NCBI GenBank assembly: GCA_903882745.1
Contig: CAIRYG010000010.1
Coordinates: 310,001 to 374,000, forward strand
Direction of reading: 5' to 3'
DNA: 64,000 nucleotides
Origin: an uncultured Gemmatimonadota bacterium
GTDB lineage: Bacteria; Gemmatimonadota; Gemmatimonadetes; Gemmatimonadales; Gemmatimonadaceae
Numbering within the stretch: position 1 is the first letter of the stretch; each line of letters begins with the position of its first letter. A program made the translations under genes and the position numbers. Shown piece by piece: positions 38,571-46,596 of this stretch. A model generated the notes under the pieces. The model saw only the letters and a list, made by a program, of their open reading frames with translations, searched no databases and was not told the DNA's origin.

Positions 38571-39323
38571 TCAGAGTTCTAAGCCCCGTTTCATCCGGTC
38601 GATTGTGCGCATCACCTCGATGGCGGCAGCCCGCACGAGGGTCAGTTCGCGCGAATTGGGGTCGGCGCGCGACAGGAGCGATCGAATCGTCCGCATCACA
38701 TGATCTTCATTGCGGGTCCGGAAGAACCGAATCTGCGTGAGCGCCTCGGTGATGTTTCCGAGCGCCAACTCCCACTCGTCGTGGGTTGGCGGCGGCGCAT
38801 CCTTGCGGGGCGGCGCGAGCACCCGTGTGGCATCGCCGGCGGCCACATGGAGTTCGTAGCAGGCGACCATTACCGCTTGCGCCAAGTTCAGCGAGGCGTG
38901 TTCGGTGGTGGGGATCGTCACGAGGAGCTGGGCGAGGTCGAGCGCTTCGTTTGGCAGTCCGTGGTCCTCTTGCCCAAACAACAGGGCGACAGGGCCATCG
39001 GCCACGCGCTCAAGCACCTTGGCCGCCATTTCGCGCGGCGTGGCGACCGGCCACTTGGCGGCGCGACGCTTGCCCGCAAAGGCCGCCACGAGCACGCAAT
39101 CGGCGAGCGCTTCGGGGAGTGAGTCGAAATGTTGGATGGCCGAGACCACGTCGCGCGTCCCGTGGGCCACCCCTTCGATCCGCCAGGGATCGTAGGGTTC
39201 CGGGTTCACCAGACGGAGCTGCGACACGCCCATGTTCTTCATCACCCGCACGGTGGCGGCGATGTTGACCGGATCTTGCGGGCGGTTGAAGACCAGGACG
39301 ATGCGATCGAGAAGGCTTGGCAT
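38571..39323 (-). CDS. SPOUT-family RNA 2'-O-methyltransferase (TrmJ-like)
   Basis: This encodes 250 residues. An N-terminal SPOUT domain (about 1-165) has motif 1 RPQDPVNIAATVRVMKNMG, motif 2 LFGQEDHGLPNEAL and motif 3 IPTTEHASLNLAQAVMVACYEL, which form the knotted S-adenosylmethionine site. A helical C-terminal extension (about 180-250) resembles the TrmJ tail. TrmJ methylates position 32 of tRNAs; whether this copy acts on tRNA is inference. It is divergent from dedA with only 35 bases between start codons. Confidence 0.9.
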   Translation of the reverse strand: MPSLLDRIVLVFNRPQDPVNIAATVRVMKNMGVSQLRLVNPEPYDPWRIEGVAHGTRDVVSAIQHFDSLPEALADCVLVAAFAGKRRAAKWPVATPREMAAKVLERVADGPVALLFGQEDHGLPNEALDLAQLLVTIPTTEHASLNLAQAVMVACYELHVAAGDATRVLAPPRKDAPPPTHDEWELALGNITEALTQIRFFRTRNEDHVMRTIRSLLSRADPNSRELTLVRAAAIEVMRTIDRMKRGLEL

Positions 39324-39358
39324 GATGTGTAGAAGTTAACGCCTCGTTAGAATTGAGG

Positions 39359-39991
39359 ATGCCTTCGATTGCCGATCTGCTCCATTATCTGAAAGACCCG
39401 TCGCTCTTGATTGTCGCCGTGGGGATGTTTGGCATCCCCGCGATCATCTTCATTGAGACGGGGTTGCTCTTCCCGATGCTCCCCGGGGACTCCCTGCTCG
39501 TGACGGCGGGGTTGCTCGCGTCGCAGCCAGACGGGCCGGTGCCGCTGAATGTCTGGACACTGGGGATCACCTGTTCGCTCGCGGCGATCGCGGGGAACAC
39601 CACCGGGTTCTTCATTGGGCGCAGCGCTGGCAAGGCGCTCTTCACCCGTGAGGATTCGCGCTTCTTCAAAAAGAGCTATATCCAGCAAGCGCACGCCTTT
39701 TACGAGACGCACGGCGGCAAGACGATCTTCATTGCGCAGTTCATGCCGATCGTGCGCACCTTTGCGCCGGTGGTGGCGGGCGCCGCGGACATGCGCTTTC
39801 TCACCTTTGTGACCTACAACATCACCGGGGCGCTGACCTGGATCTGGTCGATGCTGCTGATCGGTTACTTCATTGCGACGCAGTTCCCCATTGTTGGGAA
39901 GCACGTCGAAAAGCTGATTATCGTGATTGTCCTGCTCTCGATCACTCCGGCGATCATTGGCTGGCTGCGAGGGCGCAGCAAGGCGTCGTAG
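39359..39991 (+). CDS. DedA family inner-membrane protein
   Basis: A protein of 210 residues with about five hydrophobic segments. Family features: [17 protein letters not shown] near residues 30-47 with the re-entrant loop acids, [16 protein letters not shown], and [18 protein letters not shown] with the conserved Arg. DedA proteins take part in membrane lipid (undecaprenyl phosphate) recycling and pH tolerance. ATG 39359 is chosen over a TTG six bases upstream; GAGG precedes it. The last codons are the first unit of a 13-base tandem repeat. Confidence 0.9.
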   Translation: MPSIADLLHYLKDPSLLIVAVGMFGIPAIIFIETGLLFPMLPGDSLLVTAGLLASQPDGPVPLNVWTLGITCSLAAIAGNTTGFFIGRSAGKALFTREDSRFFKKSYIQQAHAFYETHGGKTIFIAQFMPIVRTFAPVVAGAADMRFLTFVTYNITGALTWIWSMLLIGYFIATQFPIVGKHVEKLIIVIVLLSITPAIIGWLRGRSKAS

Positions 39992-40028
39992 CAAGGCTTC
40001 GTCGCAAGGCGTCGTAGCAAGGCGTCGT
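39977..40028. repeat. Tandem array, 13-base unit, four copies, straddling the dedA stop
   Basis: AGCAAGGCGTCGT is repeated four times with two single-base changes (at 39998 and 40003). The first unit encodes the last DedA residues (Ser-Lys-Ala-Ser), and the stop codon is formed at the junction with the second. Confidence 0.9.
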
Positions 40029-40124
40029 CGCCGACCGGCGTCGCACAGGATTGCCCGATGCGGGAACCGCGGCACGTCACCAAATCGTATATTTCGTACA
40101 GCAACCACACTCTGGAGAACCGCC

Positions 40125-40739
<615 letters not shown>

Positions 40740-40766
40740 TCCGACGCAGCGCAGACTGCGTGCCAG

Positions 40767-40796
40767 AGGGGCGCCGCGTAGGTACGCGGCGCCCCT
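40767..40796. terminator. Bidirectional terminator hairpin
   Basis: AGGGGCGCCGCG pairs perfectly with CGCGGCGCCCCT around a six-base loop, followed by GTTC. It separates the convergent superoxide dismutase and antiporter genes. Confidence 0.75.
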
Positions 40797-40820
40797 GTTC
40801 GTAGCAGCTACCCGCGCGCG

Positions 40821-41816
40821 CTAGGTGATAACGCGCGGACTCTGGTGACTGCTGCGGCGCGCGACTCTCGCGAGGACGATTGGCGTCACGAAAGTGGTTG
40901 CAAAGATCATCAGCATGAGCGACCCAAAGAGGGCTGGGGTCAGCGCACCGGATGCCATCCCCACCTGCGCGAAGATCAGCCCCACCTCGCCGCGAGGAAC
41001 CATCGCGACCCCGACGAGCCACTTGTTCCCCGTGAACCACCAGGGCGCAAAGCCCGCCGCAACCTTCCCCACGACGCCCACCGCGGTCAGCACGGCCCCT
41101 GCGAGCAGCGCCTCGGGGGCGAGCAAGGCGTGCAGGTCGACGCTGGCGCCGACGCCCACGAAGAACATTGGCACCACCACATGAGCGAGTGTGCGGACAC
41201 TCGTGGCAATCGATCGACGCTGCGGCGTGGGATGAAGCAACAGCCCCGCGGCAAAGGCGCCGAGGATCAGCGCAGAGCCACGCCAGGCACTGACGGACCC
41301 ACCGCCGGCAATCGTCGAAATCACCGCGAGGATGATCAAGCCCATAAGATCGTCGAGCACCGCTGCGCCGAGCACGACCTGTCCTTCTGGGGTGTCGAGT
41401 TGTCCGAGATCACTCAGGATGCGTGACGAAATACCGATTGAGGTTGCCGTCAGTGCCGCCCCGCACACCAGCGCCGCCACCATCCCAATCCCGAGCTGGC
41501 GCGAGAGGAGCACCCCACCAGCGAAGGGGAGCACCACGCCAACGCAGGCCACCGTGAACGCCGCACCGCCAACCTTGCTTAGTGCTCGCAGGTCGGTGTG
41601 TAATCCAATCTGAAACAGCAGCACCACAACGCCGAACTCTGCCACCTTCTGCAACAGGACGTCGCCCGTATTCCACAGCGGCAGCACCCGGCTCCCGAGC
41701 AAAACGCCAGCGGCCAGCTCTCCGAGGACGGAGGGCTGGCCGAGTGTGCGCGCGAGCTTGCCGAACGTGGTGGCAACAACAAGGGCGCCTACGAGCCGCG
41801 CGAGCGACTCGAGCAT
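40821..41816 (-). CDS. Monovalent cation:proton antiporter, CPA2 family
   Basis: An inner-membrane carrier of 331 residues with about ten helices and no RCK/TrkA-N nucleotide-binding domain. CPA2 marks include GQPSVLGELAAGVLLG near the N terminus, the double Asp of the ion site in GAAVLDDLMGLIIL, and VVPMFFVGVGASVD. It is shorter than many members (about 380-400), perhaps lacking one N-terminal helix. ATG 41816 and the adjacent GTG 41819 both overlap the arginine decarboxylase stop, so translation is coupled to it. It would exchange Na+ or K+ for H+. Confidence 0.88.
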   Translation of the reverse strand: MLESLARLVGALVVATTFGKLARTLGQPSVLGELAAGVLLGSRVLPLWNTGDVLLQKVAEFGVVVLLFQIGLHTDLRALSKVGGAAFTVACVGVVLPFAGGVLLSRQLGIGMVAALVCGAALTATSIGISSRILSDLGQLDTPEGQVVLGAAVLDDLMGLIILAVISTIAGGGSVSAWRGSALILGAFAAGLLLHPTPQRRSIATSVRTLAHVVVPMFFVGVGASVDLHALLAPEALLAGAVLTAVGVVGKVAAGFAPWWFTGNKWLVGVAMVPRGEVGLIFAQVGMASGALTPALFGSLMLMIFATTFVTPIVLARVARRSSHQSPRVIT

Positions 41817-43789
41817 CACTTGGCGGCGTCGCCCTCGAGGTAGGTATAGCCCTCGAGTCCCGCGACGTAGTCGGCGATGAACATGTTCGCCTCCTCACGC
41901 GAGATCGTCGTGGCGGCTTGGACCTTGCGACGGAACGTCGTGAGGAGATCCGACGCGCGGAACTGTACATAGTTCAGCACCTCGGTCACGGTGTCGCCGT
42001 GCACGAGGTCGGTAATCTCGTAGCCCTGCTCGCCGAGTCGGACGTGCACCGCGTTGGTGTCGCCGAACAAATTGTGCAGGTCGCCGAGGATCTCTTGGTA
42101 CGCGCCGGTGAGGAAGATGCCGAGCATATAGGGCTCGCCGTCGTCCTTGAAGAGATGCAACGGCATACTCGGGTCGCCTTCACGCGAACCAACAAAGCGA
42201 TCGATTTTGCCGTCGGAGTCGCAGGTGATGTCTTGCAACGTGCCGCGTCGTGTTGGCTCTTCGCCGAGGCGATGAATCGGCATGATCGGGAAGAGCTGAT
42301 CAATGGCCCAGCTGTCCGGCAACGACTGGAAGAGGGAGAAGTTGCAGAAGTAGCGGTCGAGCAGTGTGGCGTCGAGATCGGGGATGATGTCCTCGAACTC
42401 ATCCAGATTCTTCTGCGCCACTCGCGCAATTTGATTGATCGTGCACAGATGCAGCCGCTCGGCGAACGCGCGCTCGCGGAGCGAGAAGACGCCGCTGCTG
42501 AAGTACTGCTGCGCGCGCTCCTTGTCGAAGACCGCGTCGTGATAGATCTCGCGCACGCGGCGCAGGGAGACATTCTTGCGCGTGACGGCCTTGAGATCCT
42601 CGGACATCTCGTGCAACAGCTGATGATCGTCGTCGCTGAGTACCGGCTGCTGGGGATCGTGCGCCGACTCCACATCGATGACGCTCAGCAGCAGCAGCGC
42701 GTGGTGCGCCGTGAGGGCGCGCCCTGACTCGCTGATGATGTGCGGCATCGGCATTTCCTTCTCACGGCAGACATCGGCCAAGGTGTAGACAATGTCATTG
42801 GCGTACTCTTGCAGCGAGTAGTTGACGCTCGCCTGCGCGGTGCTCTGCGTGCCGTCGTAGTCAACGCCGAGCCCACCGCCGACATCGACGTGCGTGATCG
42901 GAATGCCGAGGGCGTGGAGTTCCACGTAGAAGCGGGACAGTTCCTGGAGTCCCGCTTTGATGTAGCGGATGTCTGTAATCTGCGAGCCCAGATGGCAGTG
43001 AATCAGCTTGATGATGTCGAGCTGCCCCGCGGCCTGGAGGCGCTCGATGACCTGCATCAACTGCGCGGGGCTCAGCCCGAACTTGGACTTCTCACCACCG
43101 CTCTGGGCCCATCGCCCACTGCCTTCGGTGCTCAACTTGATGCGCACGCCAGCCTGCGGGGTCACCCCCATCTCGGCGGCGACTTTGAGCAGCACGTCGA
43201 GCTCGCTCACCTGCTCGATCACGATATACACCTCGTGTCCGAGGCGCTGGCCCATGAGGGCGAGGCGCATGAACTCCTCGTCCTTGTAGCCGTTACAGAT
43301 AATCAGATGGTCCGTGCTCTCGGAGAGGGCGAGCACCGCTTGCAGTTCAGGCTTTGATCCACACTCGAGACCAACACCGGTGGCTTTGCCAAACTCGACG
43401 ATTTCTTCGACTACGTGGCGCTGCTGATTGACCTTGATGGGGTACACGGTGGTGTACCCGCCCGTATACTCGAACTCCTTGATCGCGCCCTGAAAGTTGC
43501 TGTTCAGCGATTCAATGCGACTGCGCAGGATGTCGGAGAAGCGGAGCAACACCGGGAGGTTCACCCCCTGTGCTTCGAGATCGCACGCGAGTTCAAAGAG
43601 GTCGAGTGTGCGATCGGCGTGCTCACGGTCTGGGCGGACAACAACGTGTCCCTTCTCGTTGATGTCGAAGTAACGGTCACCCCATCCCTCGATATTGTAG
43701 AGGGCGCGCGCGGCCTCGATGGTCCACGTCGACTCGGGTGCGTCGGGCGGTGTCGGGAGGCCTGCGTCCGGCGTGCTGATTGTGCTCAT
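41816..43789 (-). CDS. speA: Biosynthetic arginine decarboxylase
   Basis: A PLP enzyme of 657 residues that converts arginine to agmatine and CO2 for polyamine synthesis. The PLP lysine is Lys119 in VYPIKVNQ. GGGLGVDYDGT holds the PLP phosphate, and HIISESGRAL is the conserved region that supplies an active-site acid. The SpeA-specific insert and C-terminal region (FCNFSLFQSLPDSWAIDQLFPIMPIHRLGEEP) are present, and the length equals the E. coli enzyme class. The antiporter gene overlaps its stop. Confidence 0.96.
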   Translation of the reverse strand: MSTISTPDAGLPTPPDAPESTWTIEAARALYNIEGWGDRYFDINEKGHVVVRPDREHADRTLDLFELACDLEAQGVNLPVLLRFSDILRSRIESLNSNFQGAIKEFEYTGGYTTVYPIKVNQQRHVVEEIVEFGKATGVGLECGSKPELQAVLALSESTDHLIICNGYKDEEFMRLALMGQRLGHEVYIVIEQVSELDVLLKVAAEMGVTPQAGVRIKLSTEGSGRWAQSGGEKSKFGLSPAQLMQVIERLQAAGQLDIIKLIHCHLGSQITDIRYIKAGLQELSRFYVELHALGIPITHVDVGGGLGVDYDGTQSTAQASVNYSLQEYANDIVYTLADVCREKEMPMPHIISESGRALTAHHALLLLSVIDVESAHDPQQPVLSDDDHQLLHEMSEDLKAVTRKNVSLRRVREIYHDAVFDKERAQQYFSSGVFSLRERAFAERLHLCTINQIARVAQKNLDEFEDIIPDLDATLLDRYFCNFSLFQSLPDSWAIDQLFPIMPIHRLGEEPTRRGTLQDITCDSDGKIDRFVGSREGDPSMPLHLFKDDGEPYMLGIFLTGAYQEILGDLHNLFGDTNAVHVRLGEQGYEITDLVHGDTVTEVLNYVQFRASDLLTTFRRKVQAATTISREEANMFIADYVAGLEGYTYLEGDAAK

Positions 43790-43850
43790 GCGTACAAGCT
43801 AGGGACAATGGGGGGCTGACGGTATGCCCTAGACCGTCGAGACCGAGCCG

Positions 43851-44657
43851 TTACTTGGTCCAGATCACGAGCAGCCCGCAGGTGGAGCGGGTGCCGTTGT
43901 ACATCGCGGGCATGGTCGCACCACCGGCATAGGACTCAATGCCAGCGATCTCGGAGAGCGGAATGCTGTTCAGGTCGAACAACGTTTCTCCGGGGTTCCC
44001 TTGATAGACATAGCTGCCGTCGAGGACGACCGCAGCGTAGCAGAAGCCTGGCTTGGCGCCCTTGGCTTTGTCGCTGGCGTCGACCGCGGGGGTGGAGCTG
44101 GAACTCCGCGACTGCACGCCGCGCCCGCCGTAGAGCCAGGCCGCTTGGGAGTTGCCTGTCAGCACTTTGTTTCCCGGCACGCGCGCCAGCGCCTCGGCGA
44201 GCCGGCCGTTCTCATTCTTCTTGAGGTCTGCCTCGGTCAGGAAGTGCCCGAAACCTGTTCGGCGGCGCTCGTCGAAGGCGGCGAGCTTTCCCGTGGGTGC
44301 TTTCTCTCCGGCGACGGCGACGGTGGGCAAGACGGTCTGCGCGCCCGTGAGGAGCATGTCGGTGTCGATGGTATCCTTGGCGCCGAAACTCAGCAGGGTG
44401 GAGATTGGCGAAAAGCGGATATGGCGCACCGTGACCGCGTAGTTTCCGGCGGGGATTCCCGTAATCAGGAAGCGTCCACTCGAGTCACTCGTGGCTTTCA
44501 GGCCAAGCGCCGGCAAGGTGATTTCGGCCCCAGCAATCGGCGTTTCAACCGCATTCACGAGTACGACGCCCTTGAGCACGGATTGCGCGTGCACGACCGG
44601 CGCCAGCAAGCAGCACGCGATCACGGCGGCGATTAGCCCACGACTGGTACTGCGCAT
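43851..44657 (-). CDS. Secreted carboxypeptidase-regulatory-like protein with a stand-alone TonB-plug-like domain
   Basis: This encodes 268 residues. A signal peptide (about 1-24, ending VVHAQ) is followed by a carboxypeptidase regulatory-like beta-sandwich (about 27-105, LKGVVLVNAVETPIAGAEITLP through GNYAVTVRHIRF). A region resembling the plug of TonB-dependent receptors comes next (LAEALARVPGNKV, NSIPLSEIAGIESYAGGATMPAMYNG). No outer-membrane barrel follows; the protein ends at ST-CGLLVIWTK. It is a receptor front end without the channel. It sits 20 bases after the ABC permease gene. ATG 44657 is preferred over an extension to 44897 that would overlap the permease. Confidence 0.75.
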   Translation of the reverse strand: MRSTSRGLIAAVIACCLLAPVVHAQSVLKGVVLVNAVETPIAGAEITLPALGLKATSDSSGRFLITGIPAGNYAVTVRHIRFSPISTLLSFGAKDTIDTDMLLTGAQTVLPTVAVAGEKAPTGKLAAFDERRRTGFGHFLTEADLKKNENGRLAEALARVPGNKVLTGNSQAAWLYGGRGVQSRSSSSTPAVDASDKAKGAKPGFCYAAVVLDGSYVYQGNPGETLFDLNSIPLSEIAGIESYAGGATMPAMYNGTRSTCGLLVIWTK

Positions 44658-44677
44658 GCGCCCCTCCGACACTCGGT

Positions 44678-45463
44678 TCAGGTGATGGCTCGCTTCATGA
44701 ACCCACGCTGGCCAAAGAACCAGAAGAGCGCCAAGAGAAACACGAGCGCCCCGCAGACGACCGTTAGGTCCATGTGCGGAATGCTTGGTATGAGCGTTGC
44801 TCGCATCCCCTCCGCTACATATACGAGCGGATTGACCAGCACCGCGTATTTCATAAACGGAATCTTGTCGAGCGCGCGCCAGGGATAGTACATACACCCA
44901 AAGAAGATCATCGGGCCGATGATGGAGCTGAACATCAACCCGATCTGCTGCGGACTGATCGCACAGCCGATCAGCAGGCCCAGCGCGCTGAAGGTTGCGG
45001 CGCCGAGCACCATGACCAGAAAGATTTCCGGGAAGTTCCCGAGGGCGAGCCCTTGGATCGGGCCCATGATCAGCCGCCCCGCGGGGAGAACGAAGAGCCC
45101 CGCGAGAAGTCCTTGCAAGGTGCCGGCAACGACGAGTTCAAGCGCAACAATCCGGGTGGGCACCGGCGCGAGCAGTCGGTCCTCGATTTCCTTGGAGAAC
45201 CCAAACTGCGCCACCATGGGCAACGCGACGGACTGCACCGCGGAGAGCGCGAGGGACAGCGCGAGGACCCCAGGCAGCAGCGTCGAGGTGTAGCCGGCCT
45301 GCATCATCCCCATTTTGGGCAGCAGGTACCCAAACACCACCATCAGCATGAGTGGCTGCAGCGCGGTGCGGAGCAAAAAGAAGGGGAGCTCACGGCGCGC
45401 GACGCGAATATCGCGGCGGAGCATCGCGAAAAAGACCGCCGTTGTAGGATGCTGATCGTTCAT
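44678..45463 (-). CDS. ABC-2 type transporter permease
   Basis: An inner-membrane export permease of 261 residues with six helices. The family region LLIGCAISPQQIGLMFSSIIGPMIFFGCMYYPWRALDKIPFMKYAVLVNPLVYVAEGMR is intact near residues 165-225. The ATG at 45463 overlaps the ATPase stop as ATGA and has GGGAGGAAAC upstream. With the ATPase it would form a DrrAB-type exporter for a drug, lipid or polysaccharide. The substrate is unknown. Confidence 0.88.
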   Translation of the reverse strand: MNDQHPTTAVFFAMLRRDIRVARRELPFFLLRTALQPLMLMVVFGYLLPKMGMMQAGYTSTLLPGVLALSLALSAVQSVALPMVAQFGFSKEIEDRLLAPVPTRIVALELVVAGTLQGLLAGLFVLPAGRLIMGPIQGLALGNFPEIFLVMVLGAATFSALGLLIGCAISPQQIGLMFSSIIGPMIFFGCMYYPWRALDKIPFMKYAVLVNPLVYVAEGMRATLIPSIPHMDLTVVCGALVFLLALFWFFGQRGFMKRAIT

Positions 45464-46488
45464 CCGAGTTTCCTCCCGGTGAGGGACACGAAGAGCGATT
45501 CGAGACTCGGCTTCGCGAGGTTGATGTTCTGGACACGTGCACCGGACTGTTCGACGGCGCGAATCAACGCGGGGAGGAGTTCGCCTCCGCGCGCGGCGTA
45601 GGCCAGGATGTCCGTGGCGGCGACATCCACGCGGGTCACGCCGTCGAGGGTGCGGCACGCCGCGGCCGCAGCAGCGGCGTCGCCTTCGATGGTGAGGTCG
45701 ATACGCGTGTCACCTGGGGCGAGGGCTTTGAGCTTGGTCGGCGAGTCGCAGGCGAGGAGGCGCCCCTGATCGACGATCGCGAGGCGATCGCACAACTCGT
45801 CGGCTTCCTGCATGTAGTGCGTGGTCATCACAATGGTGCGACCTTCGCGATGCAGACGACGCAACACCTCCCACAGGGCGAGTCGCGCCTGTGGGTCGAG
45901 CCCAACCGTTGGTTCGTCCAGAAAGAGCACCTGCGGCTCATGCAGCAGGGCGCGCGCAATCATGAGTCGCTGTTGCTGACCACCGGACAACTCTTCGACC
46001 TTGGACTGCGCCTTGTCGCCAATGTCGAACTGCTCGAGGAGCCCCATTGCCCGGCGCTCGGCCTCACGCGTGGGAATGCCGAAATAGGCGCCGTGGAAAA
46101 TCAGATTCTCGATCGCGTTGAGGCTGCGATCCGGATTGGGGATCTGCGGCACAATCCCGATACGGCGGCGCACGGCCACGTCTTCCGTGCGCACATTCTT
46201 GCCGGCGACGAATGCCTCGCCGGAGGTCGCGCGGACGCGGGTCGTGAGAATGCCGATGGTTGTGGTCTTCCCTGCCCCGTTGGGGCCGAGGAGGCCGAAG
46301 AACTCCCCCTCTTCCACGGTGAGGTCGAGACCATCAAGGGCGGCAATGCCACCGCCTTCAACGCGGACCCCTTGAGGCGGTGCGGCGGTTCGCGGCGCGA
46401 AGGTCGATGTGCGCGGGCCCCCTCGTTTGCGGGCCGGAGGGGCAGGATAAATCTTGCGCAGCGCGCGAGTTTCGATGGCCGTTGACAT
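45460..46488 (-). CDS. ABC exporter ATP-binding protein (DrrA-like)
   Basis: This encodes 342 residues. It has Walker A LLGPNGAGKTT (near 67-77), signature LSGGQQQRL, Walker B VLFLDEPTVGLD and the H-loop TTHYMQEADEL. The C-terminal 90 residues form the small DrrA-type extra domain. An insertion of about 30 residues (KRGGPRTSTFAPRTAAPP onward) separates the first beta strand (ALRKIYP) from the rest of the fold; this is absent from typical members. It heads a three-gene unit with the permease and plug-like protein. No Shine-Dalgarno is evident before the ATG. Confidence 0.92.
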   Translation of the reverse strand: MSTAIETRALRKIYPAPPARKRGGPRTSTFAPRTAAPPQGVRVEGGGIAALDGLDLTVEEGEFFGLLGPNGAGKTTTIGILTTRVRATSGEAFVAGKNVRTEDVAVRRRIGIVPQIPNPDRSLNAIENLIFHGAYFGIPTREAERRAMGLLEQFDIGDKAQSKVEELSGGQQQRLMIARALLHEPQVLFLDEPTVGLDPQARLALWEVLRRLHREGRTIVMTTHYMQEADELCDRLAIVDQGRLLACDSPTKLKALAPGDTRIDLTIEGDAAAAAAACRTLDGVTRVDVAATDILAYAARGGELLPALIRAVEQSGARVQNINLAKPSLESLFVSLTGRKLG

Positions 46489-46542
46489 TTTTAAAATCTA
46501 CCGATTGCCGTGACTTCGCGGAACGGGTGTAGGCCGTAACGA

Positions 46543-46576
46543 CGAGGCCCCGGCGGCAGTTGCCACCGGGGCCTCG
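46543..46576 (-). terminator. Intrinsic terminator after the S9 peptidase gene
   Basis: A perfect 11-base-pair stem (46543-46553 with 46566-46576) encloses a further GGCA/TGCC pairing. It lies 20 bases past the S9 peptidase stop, and only a weak T-run follows. Confidence 0.7.
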
Positions 46577-46596
46577 ACTGAGCGCTGTTCCAGCGA

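Noticed and set aside
39977-40028. Possible CRISPR-like array
   Set aside because: Units are 13 bases with no spacers between them and there are no cas genes, so this is a plain tandem repeat.
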